From positions 1 through 8,714 of the forward strand of contig RZYX01000080.1 of assembly GCA_009930155.1 (NCBI GenBank): a DNA stretch of 8,714 nt. Reading direction: 5' to 3'. Under the pieces are notes generated by a model. That model was not told the origin of the DNA. It saw only the letters and a program-made list of their open reading frames with translations, and made no database searches. The position numbers and the translations under genes were made by a program. This DNA comes from Clostridia bacterium (GTDB lineage: Bacteria > Bacillota_A > Clostridia > Oscillospirales > Acutalibacteraceae). Positions within the stretch are counted from its first letter, which is position 1. Each line of letters begins with the position of its first letter. Of the stretch, positions 1 through 5,186 are shown piece after piece.

Positions 1-20
1 CAAACCCTCATCATTATATC

Positions 21-89
21 AAAAGGAGGTTTTTCTTGTATCTAAAGATTTTTATCCACACCGGCAGAGCCGGTGGTTATTTGTCCTAA
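21..89 (+). other. Shine-Dalgarno-like site, possible 17-codon ORF and hairpin element
   Basis: AAAAGGAGGT at 21-30 is followed after 5 bases by a TTG at 36-38. That TTG opens a 17-codon frame ending in TAA at 87-89 and containing a Gly/Arg-rich HTGRAGG stretch. Inside the frame is a perfect 7-bp hairpin, CACCGGC (59-65) with GCCGGTG (69-75) and loop AGA. The pairing of a strong ribosome-binding sequence with a GC-rich hairpin in AT-rich DNA could be a tiny gene or a copy of an interspersed intergenic repeat. I do not recognise a product, and the small frame may be fortuitous. Confidence 0.3.
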
Positions 90-101
90 AGAGTACAAAG
101 C

Positions 102-136
102 AAGCGGGTAACAGTTCACACTGTTACCCGCTTTTT
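102..136 (+). terminator. Rho-independent terminator of a gene upstream of the window
   Basis: A perfect 13-bp stem, AAGCGGGTAACAG (102-114) with CTGTTACCCGCTT (121-133), has a 6-base loop and runs into a T-tract ending at 136. The T-run is on the plus strand only, so it most likely ends a plus-strand transcript that begins left of the window. Confidence 0.85.
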
Positions 137-246
137 CTTAATGCCCTAAAGTTATAAAAAGAAATTTGTTATTACAGATTTTTATATTTTTCAATCAAAA
201 TAGATAATATACAAAACAAAAATGATTAATCATATTATTAGAACTT

Positions 247-280
247 AAAAAACAGTGCCAATCATATGATTAGCACTGTT
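247..280 (-). terminator. Terminator of the BspA-like surface protein gene
   Basis: Read on the minus strand, arms 273-280 and 251-258 (AACAGTGC/GCACTGTT) form an 8-bp stem. Beyond one C-A mismatch (259/272) the pairing continues through ATCA/TGAT towards a short loop near 265-266. The right side runs into six consecutive T (complement of 247-252). It lies 33 bases beyond the stop codon at 313. The stem sequence is nearly repeated in the hairpin at 2196-2243. Confidence 0.85.
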
Positions 281-312
281 AATTATAAGTTTTTACCACT
301 AAGTTATAAACC

Positions 313-1212
313 TTACCTTTTAAACTTAAAGTAAGTTAAAATAATGGTTGTAAAAGTAGAAACAACTGCCGCTGCACTAACTGCATAAGTTGTTGCAGTT
401 GGACCCTGGTCTTCCTGCTTTGCCTGTGTTGTTACGGATTGTTCTATATCACCAGTTGAGTTTACAAGTACATTCCAAGCTTCAAGTTCCTCTGGATAAC
501 CATCATTCTTGATATCTGCAAGAGGTATATAATTATCGTTTACAGCAACAAGTGAGGGCTGTGTTGTTGTCTCTTCTGTAGTCTTGTCTTCCTCTGGTGA
601 TTTTGTTGTTTCAACTTTACTTGTTGTTTTACTCGCTGTCTTACTTGTTGTTGCTTCTTCATTAGATGCCTTTGGTGCAAGCGTTGTTGAAGGTACTGTG
701 GTTGTAGTTGTAGATTCCGCCTGCGTTGTCTCTGGAAGCTGTGTTGTCGGTACAGTTGGTTGTGTTGTTGGAGTCTGTGTTGTTTCCTCAACAGTATAGG
801 TTACAGTTACACGACTTGGGAACGCATTATTTGCAACGCTAATTTTACTTTTTGCATTTTGGATTACAACCTCTTTAAGAGAAGAACAATCACTTGTAAA
901 TGCCCCACTCTCAATGTACTTAACACTTGCAGGAATAGTAACCTTTGTTATCTTGGAAACATTTACCGTCCAACCCCAGGCACTATTACAAAATGCACCA
1001 GATTTTATTGCAGTTGCCTTTGATGGTATTGTGATTTCACCCTTTGGACTCCATGATGAAATTCCAATAATTTCATAGTTTACATTGTCATTATACCTGT
1101 AATTATTTTCAATATAAACTGCGAAAGATGACAATTGAGTTGAAATAACCAGCACAAATGCAGTTACAATGACTGTTACCGTTCTTAAAAAACGGCTTGA
1201 TTTAATTACCAT
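313..1212 (-). CDS. Secreted BspA-like leucine-rich-repeat protein with Thr-rich stalk and C-terminal membrane anchor
   Basis: This 299-residue protein is probably displayed on the cell surface. Residues 1-31 form a signal peptide: basic start, hydrophobic core at about 11-24, and a likely cleavage near SSFA at 28-31. Residues about 58-139 carry BspA/LRR_5-type repeats, with the recurring pattern I-T-I-P-x5-I-x-S-G-A-F seen at 60-74 and 91-105. Residues 141-220 are a stalk rich in Thr, Glu, Lys and Pro with many TT and TTT runs. A short acidic segment follows (221-270), then a hydrophobic helix at about 275-294 and the basic tail FKFKR. No LPxTG sorting motif is visible, so the tail suggests membrane anchoring rather than sortase attachment. 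The ATG is preceded by AAGGGG (1222-1227) at 9 bases. It has its own promoter candidate and terminator. BspA-type repeats are linked to adhesion in other bacteria; the ligand here is unknown. Confidence 0.85.
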   Translation of the reverse strand: MVIKSSRFLRTVTVIVTAFVLVISTQLSSFAVYIENNYRYNDNVNYEIIGISSWSPKGEITIPSKATAIKSGAFCNSAWGWTVNVSKITKVTIPASVKYIESGAFTSDCSSLKEVVIQNAKSKISVANNAFPSRVTVTYTVEETTQTPTTQPTVPTTQLPETTQAESTTTTTVPSTTLAPKASNEEATTSKTASKTTSKVETTKSPEEDKTTEETTTQPSLVAVNDNYIPLADIKNDGYPEELEAWNVLVNSTGDIEQSVTTQAKQEDQGPTATTYAVSAAAVVSTFTTIILTYFKFKR

Positions 1213-1230
1213 TTTAACTCGCCCCTTAAT

Positions 1231-1276
1231 TTTGTGACAAGAGCCCCCACTGGACTATGCTAGTTAATGTCACAAA
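1231..1276 (-). promoter_or_regulatory. Inverted repeat in the leader of the BspA-like gene
   Basis: TTTGTGACA (1231-1239) and TGTCACAAA (1268-1276) are a perfect 9-bp inverted repeat separated by 28 bases. A weaker inner stem of five pairs, ACTGG with CTAGT including one G-T wobble, lies between them. If the promoter at 1297-1326 is right, the whole structure is transcribed in a leader of about 80 bases and ends just 3 bases before the AAGGGG ribosome binding site. It could be a structured leader or a protein-binding dyad. It matches no riboswitch class that I recognise. Confidence 0.4.
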
Positions 1277-1296
1277 TCTTTATTTGTAGTAATTAC

Positions 1297-1326
1297 ATCA
1301 TAACATGATTAGTATAAATATGGCAA
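1297..1326 (-). promoter_or_regulatory. Candidate housekeeping promoter for the BspA-like gene
   Basis: On the minus strand, TTGCCA (1326-1321) is followed after 18 bases by TATGAT (1302-1297). The latter is preceded by TG plus one base, giving an extended -10 TGTTATGAT. The predicted start near 1290 gives a leader of about 80 bases. The same 10-base block ATCATAACAT (plus-strand reading) recurs in the promoter region of the PHP gene. Confidence 0.5.
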
Positions 1327-1385
1327 TATTAAAGTCATAAAACTTGTTACAAAAATAGTGAATGTAATTGGTCAATTTGTCCATC

Positions 1386-2126
1386 TTATCTGCCACAAAT
1401 TTGCATTGCAAGAGCTATTTCATCTGTTATTATTGAATCGCATCCAATATCCAACATTCGCTTTATTCCATTATAAGAATTAGCTCCCCATACATTTACC
1501 AAAACACCATTTTCGTGGCATTTTTTTACATGCTTTTCCTTTATATTTCGAATATGTGGATGAATTGTTTGCAAGTTATTTTCCAGTGCAAAAGCAATAC
1601 TCTTGTTGATTTTACTCTCTCTTGAAAAGTCTGAAGGAGAGAAAAGTGCTCCAACTTTTAGCGTATTATCAACACTTTTGACTTTTTTTACCAAATCCAA
1701 ATCAAAACTCGAAAAAACTACATCACCTGTAAAGCTATGTAGCTTTACTTCATTAATAACACGCTTTACAAGCTCTTCGTTTAGTTCATCTTGAGATTTA
1801 AGTTCTATGTTTATAATTTTAAAATCTTTTACAATATCCAGCACCTCTTTAAGTGTTGGAATCTGGATATTTTTGAACTCTGAAGAAAATTTTATGCCAA
1901 AGTCAAATTGCTTAAGCTCTTTTAAAGTATAATCTTTTATTCTGCCACGGCCGTTTGATGTTTCTTTAATATTATAATCATGGCAAACCACCAGTTCTTT
2001 ATCCTTTGTCAAATGAACATCAAATTCTACTCCATCTGCCTTTAATTCCACAGCCTTTAAAAATGCTGGAATTGTATTCTGCGGTGCATACCTTGACGCT
2101 CCCCTATGACAAATAAGATTAGTCAC
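1386..2126 (-). CDS. Glycerophosphodiester phosphodiesterase
   Basis: This 246-residue protein should hydrolyse glycerophosphodiesters to glycerol-3-phosphate and an alcohol, in lipid turnover or phosphate and glycerol scavenging. It has the GDPD TIM-barrel signatures in order: the catalytic HRGA motif (H7, R8), GVEFDVHLTKD with metal ligands E34 and D36, VCHD with catalytic H49, IPTL at 89-92, INIELK with E108 and K110, NVWGAN, and ITDE near the C-terminus. Length fits the short cytoplasmic UgpQ-like group, and I see no signal peptide. The usual PENT motif reads PQNT (15-18). The start is GTG (2126-2124), chosen because HRGA follows at once and a GGGGGTG ribosome binding site lies a few bases upstream. 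It sits downstream of spoIIR but is separated by a hairpin and has a candidate promoter of its own. I see no convincing terminator after it. Confidence 0.9.
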   Translation of the reverse strand: MTNLICHRGASRYAPQNTIPAFLKAVELKADGVEFDVHLTKDKELVVCHDYNIKETSNGRGRIKDYTLKELKQFDFGIKFSSEFKNIQIPTLKEVLDIVKDFKIINIELKSQDELNEELVKRVINEVKLHSFTGDVVFSSFDLDLVKKVKSVDNTLKVGALFSPSDFSRESKINKSIAFALENNLQTIHPHIRNIKEKHVKKCHENGVLVNVWGANSYNGIKRMLDIGCDSIITDEIALAMQICGR

Positions 2127-2147
2127 AAGCCCACCCCCTTTTAGTTT

Positions 2148-2156
2148 ATTCTACCA
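2148..2156 (-). promoter_or_regulatory. Candidate extended -10 for the phosphodiesterase gene
   Basis: On the minus strand TGGTAGAAT (2156-2148) fits an extended -10 element 22 bases before the GTG start. The -35 at the expected distance (ATGCAA at 2176-2171) is poor, so the call rests on the extended -10 alone. Confidence 0.3.
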
Positions 2157-2195
2157 TAAAACTAGATGTCTTGCATCACCAAAAGCACCTATAAC

Positions 2196-2243
2196 AAACA
2201 GTGCCACCCCAACAGCAAAGCTGAATTTGGAATGGCACTGTTT
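2196..2243 (-). terminator. Long hairpin after spoIIR, probable terminator
   Basis: AAACAGTGCCA (2196-2206) pairs perfectly with TGGCACTGTTT (2233-2243), an 11-bp stem. Inside, CCAA (2209-2212) pairs with TTGG (2227-2230), and CAGC (2213-2216) with GCTG (2220-2223), extending the structure. It begins about 21 bases past the spoIIR stop codon. The minus-strand tail is only TTTGTTATA, a weak U-tract, so termination may be partial. Confidence 0.6.
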
Positions 2244-2264
2244 ATAATATTAATATTTTGTATA

Positions 2265-2936
2265 TTAATTTTTCTTGTGTTCGTCTTTTACTTCGTGCGC
2301 ATCTTTTAATTTATTCTCATCTTTACTTTTTACAGCGTCCATAACTTTTTCATATATCTCTACTACCTTAAAACGTGCATCAATTTTTGGATTACTCTTT
2401 ACAACCTTTGATTCGCCATCTGTAAGAACCGCATCTATCTCTACTTTTTCACTAGCACCAGGAAGACATAGCGGTGGAAACATAACACACCACCAATTTT
2501 TCCCCGCTCCTTCGCCTATTATTATACGCACAGCTTGATATTGCCCTGCTGGAAGTGTGATTTCATCATAAGAACGAGTTCCAAAATACTCCTCACCTAT
2601 CTCAATTCTTACATCATAGTCATAGCCCTCTTCTTTTATCACCCTTTTTGCAACTTCTAATAGTTTGTCCTGAGAAGCCTCTATCTTTCTCTGTGCTTCT
2701 TTAACATCAGTCGCACCACTAAAAACATCTTTACCCTCTTTTATCACTGCATCTCTAACCTTTAGTTTTAACTCTTGGTCATATTTCTCATCCGAGTTTG
2801 CTATAACATGCATTCTTAAAACGCTATGTTCTATCCCTTCACAGCTAGCAGCAAATCCAGAAAGGCTTATTGCTGCGGTAAGTACTATTGCCATAAGTAT
2901 TGAGGTTTCTATTTTTTTAAAATATTTTATGTGCAT
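2265..2936 (-). CDS. spoIIR: Stage II sporulation protein R (SpoIIR)
   Basis: SpoIIR is made in the forespore and secreted into the intermembrane space. There it triggers the SpoIIGA protease to process pro-sigma-E in the mother cell, linking the two compartments' programmes. The 223-residue product has an N-terminal membrane or signal segment (about 12-30). It then shows the family's conserved blocks: LRMHVIANSD (40-49), LKLKVRDAV (56-64), YFGTRSY (117-123), LPAGQYQAVR (128-137) and GKNWWCVMFPPLC (145-157). The last 20 residues are a highly charged Lys/Asp/Glu tail. The ATG at 2936 is the first start after an in-frame TGA. It has only a GAAGGG-like ribosome site (2948-2953) 11 bases away, embedded in a hairpin. 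A sigma-F-dependent promoter would be expected from knowledge of the family, but I could not identify one. It lies downstream of ispE. Confidence 0.95.
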   Translation of the reverse strand: MHIKYFKKIETSILMAIVLTAAISLSGFAASCEGIEHSVLRMHVIANSDEKYDQELKLKVRDAVIKEGKDVFSGATDVKEAQRKIEASQDKLLEVAKRVIKEEGYDYDVRIEIGEEYFGTRSYDEITLPAGQYQAVRIIIGEGAGKNWWCVMFPPLCLPGASEKVEIDAVLTDGESKVVKSNPKIDARFKVVEIYEKVMDAVKSKDENKLKDAHEVKDEHKKN

Positions 2937-2974
2937 AAAAACACCGTCCCTTCACTTGAAGTATGGACGGTGTT
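2937..2974 (-). terminator. Hairpin and U-tract between ispE and spoIIR, overlapping the spoIIR ribosome binding region
   Basis: On the minus strand AACACCGTCC (2974-2965) would be read first and pairs over 10 bp with GGACGGTGTT (2949-2940). An inner 4-bp stem (2950-2953 with 2958-2961) carries a 4-base loop, with a 3-base bulge at 2962-2964. Five T (complement of 2937-2941, partly in the stem) follow and touch the ATG of spoIIR at 2936. It has the shape of a terminator for ispE, 32 bases beyond its stop. It also holds the only Shine-Dalgarno-like sequence for spoIIR. Confidence 0.75.
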
Positions 2975-3006
2975 AAAAATATTTATTCAATTTTTAAAAA
3001 ATTATT

Positions 3007-3870
3007 TTATTCAAACTTACATCCGCTATCGACAGGCTTACAAACAAAAACATCCTTGATACTCTCTTTGAGTTGACTCGCACAATTTTGTGCGTCTTCC
3101 TCACTTGTAAATACTCCAAAAACAGTTGGCCCACTGCCACTCATACAACGCCCTATTGAATTATGTTTTCTCATGATGCGTTTTATTTCAACCCGATCAA
3201 GTACTTCAACAAACTGTTCAAACACATTGCCCATACACGAGCAAATACGATTAATATCACCATCTACAACGGCTCTTAGCATACCTTCTTTATCCAAATG
3301 CCTGCAATATGAAAGTGTATCAAATTGTGCATATGCCTGTGCAGTTGAAACACCCTGAACAGGCTTTGCCAAAACCAAGAAACAATCAGGCAAGTCTGGA
3401 AGTGGTGCTAAAACTCCTCCAACATCGAGTGCAAGCATAGTTCCACCCTGCATACAAAATGGAACATCAGAGCCTACTAATAAACCTATTTTTACAAGCT
3501 TTTTTGTAGTAAGATTGGTTTCAAAAATCCTGTCCAGTGCAAGAATTACCGCCGCTGCATCCGCACTACCACCAGCAAGCCCCGCTTCAAATGGAATTCG
3601 TTTTTGTATGTCTATATGCACACCTGTATTTTCACAGTTCGTATTGCTAAAAAATGCCTTAGCGGCTTTTACAGCAATGTTTGAATCATTACATGGAAGC
3701 TTATTATTAGAGCAAGAAAGGGTTATTTCACCGCTATTAGTTCTATCAACGGTAATGGTATCATAAATACCAACAGACTGCATTATCATATAAAGGCTGT
3801 GATATCCGTTTTCGGATTTCCCTAAAATATCCAGCATAAGATTGATTTTTGCTGCTGCATTTACAATCAT
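3007..3870 (-). CDS. ispE: 4-diphosphocytidyl-2-C-methyl-D-erythritol kinase
   Basis: IspE phosphorylates the 2-hydroxyl of 4-diphosphocytidyl-2-C-methyl-D-erythritol with ATP, a cytoplasmic step in the non-mevalonate isoprenoid pathway. The 287-residue product has normal length and all three GHMP-kinase regions. These are the N-terminal AKINLML (K8, N10), the ATP-binding glycine-rich loop P-F-E-A-G-L-A-G-G-S-A-D-A-A-A (93-107), and the C-terminal MSGSGPTVFG (243-252). The catalytic Asp is D135 in GSDVPFC. The ATG is set by a perfect AGGAGG (3877-3882) at 6 bases, which lies in the 20-base gap after the PHP gene. The two genes are therefore almost certainly cotranscribed from the promoter upstream of the PHP gene. 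A hairpin terminator follows before spoIIR. Confidence 0.96.
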   Translation of the reverse strand: MIVNAAAKINLMLDILGKSENGYHSLYMIMQSVGIYDTITVDRTNSGEITLSCSNNKLPCNDSNIAVKAAKAFFSNTNCENTGVHIDIQKRIPFEAGLAGGSADAAAVILALDRIFETNLTTKKLVKIGLLVGSDVPFCMQGGTMLALDVGGVLAPLPDLPDCFLVLAKPVQGVSTAQAYAQFDTLSYCRHLDKEGMLRAVVDGDINRICSCMGNVFEQFVEVLDRVEIKRIMRKHNSIGRCMSGSGPTVFGVFTSEEDAQNCASQLKESIKDVFVCKPVDSGCKFE

Positions 3871-3890
3871 TTCCAGCCTCCTACTCTGCT

Positions 3891-4706
3891 TTATTCAATG
3901 GTAATCATAATAGGTACTCTGCCCTGATATAAAGCAGTATAATCAAATCCACACTCAACGCATATTCCCATTGCCTCGTCAACGCCGCTGCCAATATCTA
4001 TTGATTTATGTGCATCTGAACCTATTGTTATATACTCTCCACCAAGTTCCTTAAAGCGTTTCACTAAATTTTTAGATGGCATTGTGTCGCCAAGTGGCTG
4101 CCTTAAGCCCGAAGTGTTTATCTCAAGTGCTTTTCCATTTTCAGCAAGTGTTTTTAAAATTTCATCAATATAATCATAATATTTTTTTAAATCAACATCA
4201 ATATTATATTTGCCCTTAATATACCTTAAGGGATATGTTAAATGTGCAAGTGAATCAAATCCATCCCACTTTACAACACCTAGAATTTCTGTAAAATATT
4301 CACGCAGTAGCTCATCAACATTTTCATTCGTATAATCCATATAAAAAAAATCCTGCTTATTGCGTAGGTTATGGATTGACGCAAGAATTATATCAAAATT
4401 ATATTTTTTTATTATTTTCTCTGCCACTTCAAGGTCAAAAGTAGGTTGCCCAAGCTCTACACCAGAGCTAACTATAAGCCTGCCTGTGTATACTTCTCGT
4501 GCCTTAACAGACTCAAAATAAGATTGTTTAAGCCTCTTTGATGCATACTTGTTTTGTTTATAATCATCCACTTCACAATGGTCCGTAAACGCAATGGCAC
4601 GGAGTCCCTTTTCTTGTGCACATTCACACATATGCATTATTGCATCTTTTCCGTCTGGCGAATTATCTGTATGTGTGTGCATATCAAGCAATTTATTATA
4701 ACTCAT
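3891..4706 (-). CDS. PHP-domain phosphoesterase, HisJ-type histidinol-phosphatase family
   Basis: This 271-residue protein carries a complete PHP (polymerase and histidinol phosphatase) metal site. H10 and H12 are in the MHTHTDNSPDG motif, H43 in AFTDHCE, E84 in SSGVELGQ, H112 in SIHNL, H155 in SLAHLTYP, and D231 and H233 in IGSDAH. Such proteins hydrolyse phosphate monoesters using a trinuclear metal centre. Full length and motif order resemble the HisJ/HisK histidinol-phosphate phosphatases. No other histidine-biosynthesis gene is nearby, however, so the substrate could be something else. The ATG is preceded by AGGGAG (4714-4719) at 7 bases. It is the first gene of an operon with ispE, 20 bases apart. 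The pairing with an isoprenoid gene does not by itself reveal the substrate. Confidence 0.88.
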   Translation of the reverse strand: MSYNKLLDMHTHTDNSPDGKDAIMHMCECAQEKGLRAIAFTDHCEVDDYKQNKYASKRLKQSYFESVKAREVYTGRLIVSSGVELGQPTFDLEVAEKIIKKYNFDIILASIHNLRNKQDFFYMDYTNENVDELLREYFTEILGVVKWDGFDSLAHLTYPLRYIKGKYNIDVDLKKYYDYIDEILKTLAENGKALEINTSGLRQPLGDTMPSKNLVKRFKELGGEYITIGSDAHKSIDIGSGVDEAMGICVECGFDYTALYQGRVPIMITIE

Positions 4707-4748
4707 TTTAATGCTCCCTTTAACAATAAATACTTTTATTGCTTTATA

Positions 4749-4757
4749 ATCATAACA
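4749..4757 (-). promoter_or_regulatory. Candidate extended -10 for the PHP-ispE operon
   Basis: On the minus strand TGTTATGAT (4757-4749) is an extended -10 element 42 bases before the PHP start codon. The hexamer 17 bases upstream is TGTTAA (4777-4772), a weak -35. The 9-base element is identical to that of the BspA-like gene's candidate promoter. Confidence 0.4.
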
Positions 4758-4817
4758 TAATTATAAAAAATTTAACAGTGCTTATACTAATTTTTTATAT
4801 GCAAATGTTCTTATTTG

Positions 4818-4826
4818 TGCTATAAT
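4818..4826 (+). promoter_or_regulatory. Candidate promoter for the ACT-UPF0210 operon
   Basis: TGCTATAAT (4818-4826) is a perfect -10 hexamer TATAAT with the TGn extension. No good -35 is present at 17 bases, as expected for an extended -10 promoter. The predicted leader is about 57 bases long. It is divergent from the PHP-ispE promoter. Confidence 0.55.
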
Positions 4827-4850
4827 TTAGTCATATTTTATATAATTTAT

Positions 4851-4874
4851 ATGTTTGTACATTGGTGCAAATAT
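4851..4874 (+). promoter_or_regulatory. Small hairpin in the leader of the ACT-domain gene
   Basis: ATGTTTGTAC (4851-4860) can pair with GTGCAAATAT (4865-4874) over 10 positions with two G-T wobbles and an ATTG loop. It ends 4 bases before the GGAGG ribosome binding site. Too AT-rich to be sure that it matters. Confidence 0.3.
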
Positions 4875-4889
4875 TATTGGAGGTATTTT

Positions 4890-5159
4890 ATGCGTTCGGT
4901 TATCACTGTTGTGGGTAAAGATATGGTAGGAATTCTTTCCAAGATTTCTACTCTATGTGCCGAAAATGAAGTTAATGTCATTGAGGTTTCTCAAACTATA
5001 CTTCAAGATATGTTTTGTATGATTATGCTTGTGGATGTAAGCAATTGTAAATTACCCTTTGGCGAATTAAAAGATAGGCTTTCAAAAATCGGAGACGAAA
5101 TGAACCTTTCGGTTCATTCTATGCATGAGGATATTTTTAACTCTATGCACAAAATATAA
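4890..5159 (+). CDS. Small ACT-domain protein, UPF0237 family
   Basis: This is an 89-residue, single ACT-domain protein. ACT domains bind amino acids or similar small ligands, usually as dimers, and regulate metabolic enzymes; the ligand of this family is not established as far as I know. The start of the fold is RSVITVVGKDMVGILSKIS (2-20), with the G-x-D-x-x-G-I-L signature. The family-typical end HEDIFNSMHKI (79-89) is present. The ATG at 4890 was chosen over an in-frame one at 4815 for three reasons: GGAGG (4879-4883) sits 6 bases upstream, the ACT fold begins at residue 2, and the longer start would overlap the promoter at 4818-4826. The UPF0210 gene follows after 27 bases, a pairing found in many Gram-positive bacteria, so the ACT protein may sense a ligand for its neighbour. 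Confidence 0.93.
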   Translation: MRSVITVVGKDMVGILSKISTLCAENEVNVIEVSQTILQDMFCMIMLVDVSNCKLPFGELKDRLSKIGDEMNLSVHSMHEDIFNSMHKI

Positions 5160-5186
5160 CTGAATTTTACCTTTGAGGTGTAGGAA

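Larger units (their letters stand above)
1..312. other. Intergenic region without a solid gene
   Basis: No convincing protein gene lies here. The stretch holds a hairpin element preceded by a strong Shine-Dalgarno-like GGAGGT (21-80), a plus-strand terminator (102-136), about 100 bases of very AT-rich sequence in which I see nothing, and the minus-strand terminator of the neighbouring surface-protein gene (247-280). The arrangement suggests that a plus-strand gene left of the window converges on the minus-strand gene that ends at 313. Confidence 0.6.

Noticed and set aside
21..30. AAAAGGAGGT as the reverse complement of a 16S rRNA 3' end
   Set aside because: Only the short anti-Shine-Dalgarno core matches and the flanking rRNA sequence is absent.
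584..799. Plus-strand open frame opposite the Thr-rich stalk
   Set aside because: It mirrors the repetitive Thr codons of the real minus-strand gene, is Val-rich and low in complexity, and has no ribosome binding site.
1362..1385. Dyad around AATTGGTCAATT as terminator of the phosphodiesterase gene
   Set aside because: Only 4-5 AT-rich pairs with a very short loop and no U-tract.
2937..3006. Sigma-F-type promoter before spoIIR
   Set aside because: It was expected from knowledge of the family, but no convincing -35/-10 pair could be found in the 70-base gap.
4815..4889. An upstream in-frame ATG that would lengthen the ACT protein by 25 residues
   Set aside because: The ATG at 4890 has a GGAGG site at the right distance and the ACT fold starts there. 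The longer start overlaps the TATAAT at 4821-4826.
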